Shown here one piece after another: positions 1 through 6,675 of a stretch of 12,841 bases of DNA (position 1 is its first letter; each line of letters starts with the position of its first letter). This stretch comes from Phycisphaerales bacterium UBA3190 (GTDB lineage Bacteria; Planctomycetota; Phycisphaerae; Phycisphaerales; UBA1924), in the NCBI GenBank assembly GCA_002364005.1, contig DEXG01000031.1, positions 65,421-78,261 of the forward strand, read 5' to 3'. A model generated the notes under the pieces. It had not been told where the DNA came from. It saw only the letters and a list, made by a program, of their open reading frames with translations, and did no database searches. The position numbers were made by a program, and so were the translations under genes.

Positions 1-1960
1 CCGATCTGTCTGCGGTGTCTTCGTCGATCTCTTCGACCTCGATCCGCATCCTGGTCGCCGATGTGACCCGGACACGCACGCCACGCTCGATCATGCCGAA
101 CGCCGCGTACACATCCTCGATCTGCCCATCGAAGTCCGCCTGCCCGATGGGATACAGCGGCGTGGTCGTCACGCCCTCGCTGCCAACCCTGACCGATCCG
201 TCATCCATCACGATCGCGTGCAGCATGGATTTCTGAGGCATCCCGCCCACGCCCGAGGCCCCGCTCAGGACCAGCTTGTCAAACAGCGGCAGGTTCTGCA
301 TATTGCGCACGATCAGCCACCATGCGACGCCTGCGGTCACGAACGCCAGCAGGACCGTGACCGAGCCCGTCATCAGCTGCTTCTGCATCATCGGCGATGA
401 CAGCGAACCGCCAGCGCTCACGAATGTGCCGATCAGCCCGCCGAACAGGGCGATGAATCCAACGATGCCGAAGATCCCGAAGCCCGGGATGACGAAGGCC
501 TCGATGGCGATACAAAGAATGCCCACGACGATCGCGATGATCTCCCACCAGCCGCTGAGCCCGATGAGTGCGCCCGGGCCGATGAGAAGGGCGAGCGCTC
601 CAAGCGCGACAGCGCCGGCGATGCCGGTGCCCGCGGTGACCAGCTCGACAAAGACCGCGATCAGGAACAAGGCAATCAGCACGAACCGTACGGTCGGGCT
701 CACCATGAAACGCACCAGCTTCTCGGTCGGGCTCTCGTTGACCCGGACCAACTCCTTGGCGCCGAAGAGGGCGATGAGTTCCTCGTCGCTGTTGACGATC
801 CCGCTGCTGAGCCCGAAGTCCTGCATCAGGTCCTCACGCATCACGATGGCCGACGAGCCGTCGGTGATGTAGCCGACCAGCCGATATCTTCCCTTGTCCT
901 CAGGGGTGATCAGTACCCGCTTGGACTCGTACTGCAAACCCACGACCTGCTCGGTCTCGGTTGGCTTGCGTTCACGCATCACCTCCGCCACATCGCGCAG
1001 CGTCTCGCTGGCGGGGCGGTAGGCGTTCGGGTCTACTTGCTGCCCGTCACCAGTTGCTTCGCTTTCCGGATCGCTTTCCGGATCCCCAGCAGCATCCCCA
1101 GCCGGATCCGTTTCCCCATCGGCACCAGACGCAGCAGCATCCTGATCTTCGAGATCCATATCAGCATCGCGGTCCTCCGGCTCTTCGGTATCACTGTCGC
1201 GGTAGGTCTGTACGCCGCCGGTCACCTGACCCAGCATTGGTCGCCCGCGGATCGGCTCGCCATCGAATAGGAACCCGTACTCCTGCTCGCTGATCGCCAG
1301 ACGCTCGCCCGTTTCGATGTCTTCGACCTGCCACAGCTCGATGCCGTCGGTCACGATCGCCTGCACCAGGAACTCGTCATACCCGCTGCGTCGCGCTGAA
1401 TCGACGATGTCCGACATCAGCGGCGGCAGAAACTTCGTCCGCTCATCGGGGGTCAGGGCCTTGATCCCGCCCAATCCCACTTGAATCACCAGCGCATCCC
1501 CAAACGACGCCGGGTCGCTCGTGACGATTTCCCGGCAGGCCAGCGCGATGATCGCGCCGCCCGAGTACGCGTCGGGGTTCACCCACGCGACCGTGTTGGC
1601 GATGCTCGATGATTTGAGCATGCCCGAGATTTCCAGGCAGCTGACCAGCATCCCGCCGGGCGAGTTGACCTCAAGCACGATCGCATCGAACCCGGCGTTC
1701 TCCGCCGCCTCGATGCGTCGGGCCACGCTCATCGCCGTAATCTGATCGATCCCGCCCTTGACCGTGATGACACAGACCCGGTCGGCCTGGCGAGACGCCG
1801 GAATCGCCGTGACCGCCTGCACCGGGAGTACCCCCGGCTCAACGCCCTCATCCTGCGCCACCGCCGCGCCCGAGGCCAGCGCCATCAGCACCGCCACCGC
1901 CGCGATCACCCGCAGCCAAAGCCGAACCAACCCGAAACGATGAGTGTTGAATGCTTGCAC
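1..1960 (-). CDS. NfeD-family membrane-bound serine protease (ClpP-class), C-terminus cut by window edge
   Basis: I translated the minus strand by hand from the GTG at 1960: one open frame of 653 codons to the window edge. Residues 11-36 form a signal peptide or first membrane segment. Residues 60-215 are ClpP/NfeD-like, with VNSPGG at 98-103 and YSGGA around Ser133, the expected nucleophile. Lys176 is the likely dyad partner; the spacing is close to that of archaeal 1510-N. Residues 254-310 are a low-complexity acidic linker rich in D, E, G and A. Residues 415-555 hold several membrane segments, and 570-653 fit the NfeD OB-fold domain, so few residues should be missing. The family cleaves membrane proteins and is tied to stomatin-like partners; none is visible here. 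A TAA lies in frame three codons upstream, so GTG at 1960 is the first possible start; TTG at codon 11 is the alternative. Confidence 0.88.
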   Translation of the reverse strand, partial: MQAFNTHRFGLVRLWLRVIAAVAVLMALASGAAVAQDEGVEPGVLPVQAVTAIPASRQADRVCVITVKGGIDQITAMSVARRIEAAENAGFDAIVLEVNSPGGMLVSCLEISGMLKSSSIANTVAWVNPDAYSGGAIIALACREIVTSDPASFGDALVIQVGLGGIKALTPDERTKFLPPLMSDIVDSARRSGYDEFLVQAIVTDGIELWQVEDIETGERLAISEQEYGFLFDGEPIRGRPMLGQVTGGVQTYRDSDTEEPEDRDADMDLEDQDAAASGADGETDPAGDAAGDPESDPESEATGDGQQVDPNAYRPASETLRDVAEVMRERKPTETEQVVGLQYESKRVLITPEDKGRYRLVGYITDGSSAIVMREDLMQDFGLSSGIVNSDEELIALFGAKELVRVNESPTEKLVRFMVSPTVRFVLIALFLIAVFVELVTAGTGIAGAVALGALALLIGPGALIGLSGWWEIIAIVVGILCIAIEAFVIPGFGIFGIVGFIALFGGLIGTFVSAGGSLSSPMMQKQLMTGSVTVLLAFVTAGVAWWLIVRNMQNLPLFDKLVLSGASGVGGMPQKSMLHAIVMDDGSVRVGSEGVTTTPLYPIGQADFDGQIEDVYAAFGMIERGVRVRVTSATRMRIEVEEIDEDTADRS

Positions 1961-1965
1961 AACCC

Positions 1966-1971
1966 ATTATA
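1966..1971 (-). promoter_or_regulatory. Consensus -10 box (TATAAT) directly before the NfeD-family GTG start
   Basis: On the minus strand a perfect TATAAT is followed by GGGTT and then the GTG at 1960. Transcription would start within a base or two of the start codon, giving a leaderless message. No Shine-Dalgarno sequence is visible. No good -35 box sits 16-18 bases upstream, so the call rests on the -10 alone. If TTG at codon 11 is the real start, the leader would be about 30 bases. Confidence 0.4.
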
Positions 1972-1998
1972 AGGGTTTCGGGTGGTCGGGGTTCAGGA

Positions 1999-2061
1999 TT
2001 ATGGGCAACCGGCGTTGAACGCGGTCAGGAACCCGGAAACATCGAAGTAATCCAACGCGCC
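1999..2061 (-). pseudogene. Remnant: C-terminal end of a GC-type dockerin-like protein
   Basis: Reading the minus strand down to a TAA at 1999-2001 gives GALDYFDVSGFLTAFNAGCP and stop. This closely fits the last repeat of the GC-type dockerin tail found at the C-terminus of many secreted planctomycete proteins (pattern LDxFDVSxFLxxFNxGCP). Upstream in this frame the text (DERTVRVV) no longer looks like the family and runs into the 3' end of the neighbouring hydrolase gene in another frame. No Shine-Dalgarno or ATG precedes it. I infer the tail of a gene whose body was lost when the hydrolase gene came to lie next to it. A frameshifted fusion to the hydrolase is possible on paper but makes little sense for a cytosolic enzyme. 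Confidence 0.6.
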
Positions 2062-2080
2062 AACCACGCGGACTGTGCGT

Positions 2081-2803
2081 TCATCCGAAACGAACACCGT
2101 TGTGCAGCACCCCAACCCCCTCGATCTCCACTTCTACTGCATCCCCATCCTGCAACCAGACCTGCGGCTCGCGCGCCATCCCCACGCCGCTGGGTGTGCC
2201 GGTCAGGATCACGGTCCCTGGCAGGAGGGTCGTGCCTTTGCTGAGTTCCTCGATGAGCACATCGATCGGGAACATCATCTGGCTTGTTCTGGCCGACTGC
2301 ATCGTTTCACCGTTTACCCTGCACTCGATCTTCAGATCATGCACATCCAGCCCCGCGGCCACAAGCTCATCGATCGACACGACCCGCGGCCCGATCGGAC
2401 AGAAGGTATCAAAGCCCTTGCCCCGACAGAACTGCCCGCCGGACCCCTTCTTCTGCCACCACCGGGCCGATACATCGTTGGCGCACGCCAGCCCAAGCAC
2501 AAATCCCATCGCCTCACCACGCGACACATCCTTACAGGGCCGGCCTTCGGCATGCTCGCCGATGATCACCGCCAGCTCGGCCTCGAAATCGGTCTGGTTG
2601 CCGCCGAACTCCGGGTCCCGAGCAATGGGGGGGATCACGATCTCCTCTCCATCACTGATCACACTCGCGATGTTCTTGGTAAACACCATCGGATGATCGG
2701 GAGCCTCAAGCCCCTGCTCGTGCGCATGAGCCGCGTAGTTGCGGCCGATGGCAAAGATCTGTGAGATGGTGACTGAACGATTGTCTGAGGTGGTGAGCTT
2801 CAT
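2081..2803 (-). CDS. Fumarylacetoacetate hydrolase (FAH) family protein, FAHD1/acylpyruvase-like
   Basis: A 240-residue protein starting MKLTTSDNRS, the usual size of the short FAH-domain enzymes (FAHD1, acylpyruvate hydrolase, oxaloacetate decarboxylase, 2-hydroxyhepta-2,4-diene-1,7-dioate isomerase). Visible family marks are IFAIGRNYAAHA (16-27), the metal-binding acidic pair in DFEAEL (Glu74, Glu76), the third acidic ligand in CANDVSARWWQ (Asp110), GKGFDTFCPIGP (128-139) and LTGTPSGVG (200-208). Such enzymes use a divalent metal to cut or isomerise C-C bonds of small keto acids in the cytosol; the exact substrate cannot be told. The frame stays open far upstream (to 3076), but that part is a shadow of the divergent transporter gene. 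No clear Shine-Dalgarno sequence precedes the ATG; a weak -10-like TACCAT lies six bases before it. The gene is divergent from the transporter across 60 bases. Confidence 0.9.
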   Translation of the reverse strand: MKLTTSDNRSVTISQIFAIGRNYAAHAHEQGLEAPDHPMVFTKNIASVISDGEEIVIPPIARDPEFGGNQTDFEAELAVIIGEHAEGRPCKDVSRGEAMGFVLGLACANDVSARWWQKKGSGGQFCRGKGFDTFCPIGPRVVSIDELVAAGLDVHDLKIECRVNGETMQSARTSQMMFPIDVLIEELSKGTTLLPGTVILTGTPSGVGMAREPQVWLQDGDAVEVEIEGVGVLHNGVRFG

Positions 2804-2863
2804 GCCACGATGGTATCGCATCACGCGCCGTGTGCATCGGTCTACAATCCGTTCACTGTGCAT

Positions 2864-3526
2864 ATGTCTCGCACCGACCTTCCCCGTCGAATCCTCTTCC
2901 TCACGCTGATGCTCGCGTGCCTCTTGCCGCAGATCCACCCGCCCATCGCCCTCCTCATGGGGGCGATCATGGGCCTGCTGGTCGGCAACCCTTTCCCCAA
3001 ACGCGCCGCCGCGGCCAGCAAATCGCTCCTGAAGCTCTCCGTCATCGGGCTCGGCTTCGGCATCACCGCGTCCCAAGTCGCCAGCGTCGGGCTCGACGCC
3101 GCCCTCTACACCGCGATCGGGATCACCGGGACCTTCGGCGTTGGGTGGCTGTTGGTGCGGCTAATCCCCCAATCACGGATCACCGCACTGCTCATCACCG
3201 CCGGCACCGCGATCTGCGGCGGCAGCGCCATCGCCGCCCTCGCGCCCGCCGTCCGCGCCAAGGTCCATGAGACCAGCATCGCCCTGGCCACCGTGTTCAC
3301 GCTCAACGCCATTGCCTTGCTCATCTTCCCGCCCATCGGGCACGCTCTGAACCTCTCGGAAACCCAGTTCGGGGTCTGGGCCGCAATGGCGATCCATGAC
3401 ACAAGCTCGGTGGTGGGGGCGTGCGATACCTACGGCCATCAGGCCCTGGCCGTGGGCACGATCATCAAGCTCACGCGTGCCCTCTGGATTGTCCCGCTGG
3501 CCTTCACTGCGGCCTTTGTCATCTAG
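2864..3526 (+). CDS. YeiH/UPF0324 family membrane transporter, N-terminal two thirds, ended by an in-frame TAG
   Basis: The translation from ATG 2864 (MSRTDLPRRIL) is a hydrophobic protein of the UPF0324 (YeiH-like, putative sulfate exporter) family. Typical pieces are LLMGAIMGLLVGNP, LKLSVIGLGFGI, TAICGGSAIAALAPAV, MAIHDTSSVVGAC and a KLTR segment. It stops at TAG (3524-3526), codon 221. The same frame then continues with the missing C-terminal third to 3865, giving 333 residues in all if the TAG is read, near the family's usual 320-350. An earlier ATG at 2810 would add 18 residues that look non-coding. A -10-like TACAAT (2843-2848) also favours 2864. The gene is either broken by a nonsense mutation, read through at UAG, or affected by a base-call error. 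Confidence 0.82.
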   Translation: MSRTDLPRRILFLTLMLACLLPQIHPPIALLMGAIMGLLVGNPFPKRAAAASKSLLKLSVIGLGFGITASQVASVGLDAALYTAIGITGTFGVGWLLVRLIPQSRITALLITAGTAICGGSAIAALAPAVRAKVHETSIALATVFTLNAIALLIFPPIGHALNLSETQFGVWAAMAIHDTSSVVGACDTYGHQALAVGTIIKLTRALWIVPLAFTAAFVI

Positions 3527-3865
3527 CACAAGCCGCACCACGACGCCGACGACGAACACGCCCAGAGCGGGGCCAAGCTCCCGTGGTTCCTGCTGGGCTT
3601 TATCATCGCGGCGTTGCTCCGTTCGTTTGTGCCGCCGATCAACCTCACGCCCGACCTGACCCTCTTCGAGGCCCTGTACAACATCGCCCGCCAGTCGCTC
3701 GTGCTCACCATCTTCCTCATCGGTGCGGGCCTGACCCGGAGCGTGCTGCGGACTGTGGGGTTGCGACCGATGATCCTGGCCCTCTCGCTCTGGGTCCTGG
3801 CCTCGGTCTGCTCGCTGCTGGCGATTATGTCGGGGCTTGTCCCGCTGCCGAGCATCGGGGGATGA
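3527..3865 (+). pseudogene. C-terminal third of the YeiH/UPF0324 transporter, downstream of the in-frame TAG
   Basis: This stretch is in the same reading frame as the gene before it and starts right after the TAG. It begins with a His/Asp-rich loop (HKPHHDADDEHAQ), then KLPWFLLGFIIAALLRSF, a loop, SLVLTIFLIGAGLTRSVL and a last membrane segment, ending at TGA 3863-3865. These match the last membrane segments of UPF0324 proteins. A TTG at 3614 could open it separately, but no Shine-Dalgarno sequence is seen and the product would lack most of the transporter. No frameshift or decay other than the TAG is visible, so the break is recent, absent in reality, or tolerated. Confidence 0.72.
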
Positions 3866-3885
3866 CTCAATCAGCCCTGCGCATG

Positions 3886-3909
3886 AAAAACCCCGCTCGC
3901 CGAGCGGGG
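3886..3909 (-). terminator. Intrinsic terminator for the LVIVD-repeat gene
   Basis: CCCCGCTCG (3891-3899) and CGAGCGGGG (3901-3909) are perfect inverted copies. On the minus strand the hairpin is followed by TTTTT (3890-3886). It lies about 30 bases past the stop of the minus-strand propeller gene. On the plus strand no T-run follows, so it would not obviously end transcription from the transporter side. Confidence 0.8.
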
Positions 3910-3937
3910 GTGATGATCCGACCTGGATGCCTTGCGA

Positions 3938-4897
3938 TCAGTCCCGAGCGAACTCGATCACCTGCAGCCCACCCTGCCCGTCCGCGACATACCCGTACCG
4001 CCCGATGACCTCGATCTGATACGCATGATCCGGCGTGTCCACGCCCTCGATGACCTTCGGCTTCGTGAGATCCGATACATCCACGACCTTTACACCAGAT
4101 TCCGAGTCGCAGACATACGCGGTGGAGTTGACAACATCGACCGAATAAGCGAAGTCGCCGAGCTGGACGGTGGAGAGCATCACCGGCCGCCTTGGCATGC
4201 GGGCATCCATGATCGTGAGGCCCGCGTTCTTGTCGGCGATGTACACCGTTGTGCCCTCCACATGCAGCCCGAAAGCCTCGTGTTCAGTTCGAGTCGAGCT
4301 GATCCGTCGGATGTGATTCTCTTTCTTCATGTCGAGGACAATCAGTCCGCTCAACCGATCGCCCACATACCCGTATGAACCCTCGACCGCCACAAAGGGC
4401 GATGACTTCTCCATCTGGCGTTGCGCAAGGATCTTCGGGTTCCCGGGTTCGGAGATGTCGAAAGACACCACCCCACGCGAGCCGCCGGAGGTGTACGCCC
4501 GGTCACCGGCCACATCGAGGCCTTTGACCTCGACGAGCGTGCTATTCTGATAAATTGTCCATGCTTTGCTGAGATCCTTGATGTTGACGACCACCAGCCC
4601 GCCAAACCCTGCAGCGAGATATGCATAGTCACCCTGGACACGAATCTGGTGCACCTGATACCCATCTCTTCGCACATCTCGAATCAACTGGGGTTCGGCG
4701 GGTTCGGTGATATCAAAGATGGCCATGCCACCTCGATATCCGACAAACGCGTGAGTCCCCTCAACCTCCACGCACATCGTAAACCCCGGCATCTCCACCG
4801 AGTTCACAATCCGCGACACAGACTGCAGATCACCATCCGGCTCAGCAGCACCCAGCAACATCCCCAACCCCACCAAAATCGTCATCATCAACATCAT
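3938..4897 (-). CDS. Secreted LVIVD-repeat protein, predicted seven-bladed beta-propeller
   Basis: A 319-residue protein starting at ATG 4897, six bases after a strong GAGGAG (4904-4909). A TTG two codons earlier lies too close to that site. Residues 1-20 form a signal peptide (MMLMMTILVGLGMLLGAA). The rest divides into seven repeats of about 42 residues, each with the LVIVD pattern of a V-x-V-x-G-x-Y-x-Y/F-V stretch, a turn with Gly-Gly or Ser-Gly, and a strand such as LVVVNIKD, VVSFDISEP or VKVVDVSDL. Examples of the first strand are VEVEGTHAFVGY, IRVQGDYAYLAA and IEVIGRYGYVAD. The repeats fill the mature protein with no other domain. The family is surface-located and usually of unknown role. 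The gene stands alone with its own promoter and terminator. Confidence 0.88.
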   Translation of the reverse strand: MMLMMTILVGLGMLLGAAEPDGDLQSVSRIVNSVEMPGFTMCVEVEGTHAFVGYRGGMAIFDITEPAEPQLIRDVRRDGYQVHQIRVQGDYAYLAAGFGGLVVVNIKDLSKAWTIYQNSTLVEVKGLDVAGDRAYTSGGSRGVVSFDISEPGNPKILAQRQMEKSSPFVAVEGSYGYVGDRLSGLIVLDMKKENHIRRISSTRTEHEAFGLHVEGTTVYIADKNAGLTIMDARMPRRPVMLSTVQLGDFAYSVDVVNSTAYVCDSESGVKVVDVSDLTKPKVIEGVDTPDHAYQIEVIGRYGYVADGQGGLQVIEFARD

Positions 4898-4935
4898 GTC
4901 CAACTCCTCAGTATGTAAATATCAGTTCCCCGCCC

Positions 4936-4964
4936 ATACTATCACCAACCCCCTCTCGTATCAA
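4936..4964 (-). promoter_or_regulatory. Promoter of the LVIVD-repeat gene
   Basis: On the minus strand TTGATA (4964-4959) and TAGTAT (4941-4936) are 17 bases apart, a sigma-70-like arrangement. Transcription would start near 4929, giving a leader of about 30 bases that carries the GAGGAG ribosome site before ATG 4897. Confidence 0.5.
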
Positions 4965-5190
4965 CATCTTCGTGCCCTTCGCGATCTTCGCGTTCAACTC
5001 CATCTCCACAGCCGCACCTACAAATTCCACCACGAGCCCCTTCCCCCGCGCCAACAATACACGCGTGCGTTCTCCACTCTTCTCCCCACACTCCGATTCC
5101 CCCGATTCCGCAGCGGGCAAGGTCCTCTACCACGCCGCCACGCCGGTGCGTTTCGTCATCTTTGCCTTCCTCTCCTTCCACCCCAACGCC
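4965..5190. other. Intergenic stretch with two AK-rich codon-like repeats on the minus strand
   Basis: The frame of the permease gene stays open back to 4972, but no start there has a ribosome site, and the translated text is Ser/Pro/Thr-rich and unlike a membrane protein, so I treat it as non-coding. Read on the minus strand it holds NAKIAKGTK (about 4969-4995) and, about 160 bases away, a degenerate KAKMTKRTG. From memory, such Ala-Lys/Thr-Lys codon repeats are common in intergenic DNA of many bacteria, often near GxxExxY genes; no intact gene of that kind is present. Confidence 0.3.
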
Positions 5191-6459
5191 ATGCCGTGGC
5201 TCACCCGAGCCAACTACGCGCGTGAGCTGCGATCCGCGTTCTTCATGCCCTGGGCCATCGCCGCCACCGAGGGCGGGGTCATCGGCTTCATCGTCCAGAA
5301 GCTCTACGACGGCATCGTCCCCGACACCCTCCTCAACTACTTCACCGGCGCACTCATCGCCGCACCCGCGCTGGCCAACATCACCAGCTTCGCATGGGCC
5401 ATCGCCGCACGCGGCAAACGCAAAATCCCCTTCATCACGGCCCTCCAGCTCATGCTCCTCGTGTGCATCGCCGGCATCGCCCTCTCCCCGCGAACCCCCG
5501 TCGGGCTCGTCACCATGGTCACCGCCGCCTTCGGCGCCCGCATCCTCCTCGCCGGCATCGTCACCGTCCGCGCCACCGTCTGGGGCGTCAACTACCCCGC
5601 CCAGCGCGCCAAGGTCACGGGCAAGGTCCAGACCGTCTCCGTCACCATCACCTCCCTCATCGCCATCGGCCTCGGGCTGGCGATGCAGGAGAACGAGAAC
5701 GCCTTCCGCATCTTCATCCCCATCGGAGGCCTCGTTGCACTCGCCGGCGTCTCCTCATTCGCACGCATCCGTCTGAGAACCGAAAAGTCCATCCTCCGCG
5801 AAGAGGCCTGCGATGCCAAACGCAACCAGGGCTCACGCTTCAACGCACTCATCCGCGTCCTCAGCGACGACAAAGATTACCGCGACTACCAGATCTGCCA
5901 GCTCCTCATCGGCATGGGCAACATGATGTCATGGACCCCATTCGTCATCATCGCCAAGCAGCAGTTCAACCTCGACTACCTCCCGGGCATCCTCCTCACC
6001 CAGGTCATCCCGTTGGCCATGATGCCCTTCACCATCCCCCTCTGGGCCCGGCTCCTCGACGCCGTCCACATCGTCCAGTTCCGCGCCATCCACTCCTGGA
6101 TTTTCGTCATCACCATGGGCCTGGCCCTCATCGCCGGGCAGACCAACACCCTCTGGCTCCTCTACGCCGCATCCGTCTTCCGAGGCATCGCCTTCGGCGG
6201 CGGCGCCCTCGCATGGAACCTGGGCCACCTCTCATTCGTGAAACCCGAGAAGTCCCAGGACTACATGGCCGTCCATGTCACCCTCACCGGCTTGCGGGGC
6301 CTCACCGCCCCGTTCATCGGCGTCGCCCTCTACAACGCCATCGAACACCGCTACCCCAACGAGGGCTCTTGGACCTTCGCCCTCACCCTCCTCATCACCA
6401 TTGCCGGCTCACTGGGCTTCTACCACCTCTACCGCAAACTCGTGCGGCCCAAGCCGTAG
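5191..6459 (+). CDS. MFS-like transporter, 12 predicted membrane segments
   Basis: A 422-residue integral membrane protein from ATG 5191 (MPWLTRANYARELRSAFF). I count about twelve hydrophobic segments: six before a basic/acidic cytosolic loop of some 50 residues (RIRLRTEKSILREEACDAK to SDDKDYRDYQ) and six after, the usual two-bundle layout of the major facilitator superfamily. The segment after the loop starts YQICQLLIGMGNMMSW. The substrate cannot be inferred. The start was chosen because the cytosolic N-tail leads straight into the first membrane segment, whereas the open frame upstream to 4972 looks non-coding. No Shine-Dalgarno sequence precedes the ATG. Codons end almost always in C, in line with the C-rich plus strand of this part of the window. 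Confidence 0.82.
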   Translation: MPWLTRANYARELRSAFFMPWAIAATEGGVIGFIVQKLYDGIVPDTLLNYFTGALIAAPALANITSFAWAIAARGKRKIPFITALQLMLLVCIAGIALSPRTPVGLVTMVTAAFGARILLAGIVTVRATVWGVNYPAQRAKVTGKVQTVSVTITSLIAIGLGLAMQENENAFRIFIPIGGLVALAGVSSFARIRLRTEKSILREEACDAKRNQGSRFNALIRVLSDDKDYRDYQICQLLIGMGNMMSWTPFVIIAKQQFNLDYLPGILLTQVIPLAMMPFTIPLWARLLDAVHIVQFRAIHSWIFVITMGLALIAGQTNTLWLLYAASVFRGIAFGGGALAWNLGHLSFVKPEKSQDYMAVHVTLTGLRGLTAPFIGVALYNAIEHRYPNEGSWTFALTLLITIAGSLGFYHLYRKLVRPKP

Positions 6460-6491
6460 ACCGCCTCAACAATCTTGTGTTTTCGCGTGTT

Positions 6492-6516
6492 TGCCTTCCT
6501 CATGGACAGGAAGGCA
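6492..6516. repeat. 9-bp inverted repeat (hairpin) after the permease gene
   Basis: TGCCTTCCT (6492-6500) and AGGAAGGCA (6508-6516) form a perfect stem with a seven-base loop, 33 bases past the permease stop. No T-run follows on either strand, so it is not a standard intrinsic terminator, though it may stabilise the 3' end of the message. Confidence 0.5.
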
Positions 6517-6575
6517 TATGAACGCGCATAACACCGGAGAACCGATCGTACCACACGCACCCCCAAACATTCCCC

Positions 6576-6604
6576 TTGAGCCCACCCCCAAAACAAGTTA
6601 TTCT
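6576..6604 (+). promoter_or_regulatory. Promoter of the secreted-protein gene at 6676
   Basis: TTGAGC (6576-6581) and TATTCT (6599-6604) are exactly 17 bases apart. Transcription would start near 6611. The leader of about 65 bases contains an imperfect inverted repeat (6615-6624 with 6633-6642, one mismatch) before the ribosome site GAGGGA (6665-6670). Confidence 0.5.
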
Positions 6605-6675
6605 CTCCACCCAAGCGCCGCGTACATCCGTATACGCCGCGCAATCCACGCACCGGGTTCAAGAGAGGGACTCAC

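Noticed and set aside
2050..2100. A +1 frameshift fusing the FAH-family protein to the dockerin-like tail
   Set aside because: It is possible in frame arithmetic, but a cytosolic enzyme with an extracellular tail is implausible and no slippery site is evident.
2075..2764. 229-residue plus-strand frame opposite the FAH-family gene
   Set aside because: Antisense shadow; the minus strand has clear family motifs throughout.
2804..3076. N-terminal extension of the FAH-family protein by 91 residues
   Set aside because: It is antisense to the transporter gene, is Arg/Glu/Gly-rich, and the family starts at MKLTTSDNRS.
4972..5190. 73-residue N-terminal extension of the permease
   Set aside because: No ribosome site, Ser/Pro/Thr-rich text, and sequence that makes more sense as an intergenic repeat.
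5394..6521. 375-residue plus-strand frame inside the permease gene
   Set aside because: Its His/Arg/Pro-rich text is the typical shadow of a GC-rich gene in another frame.
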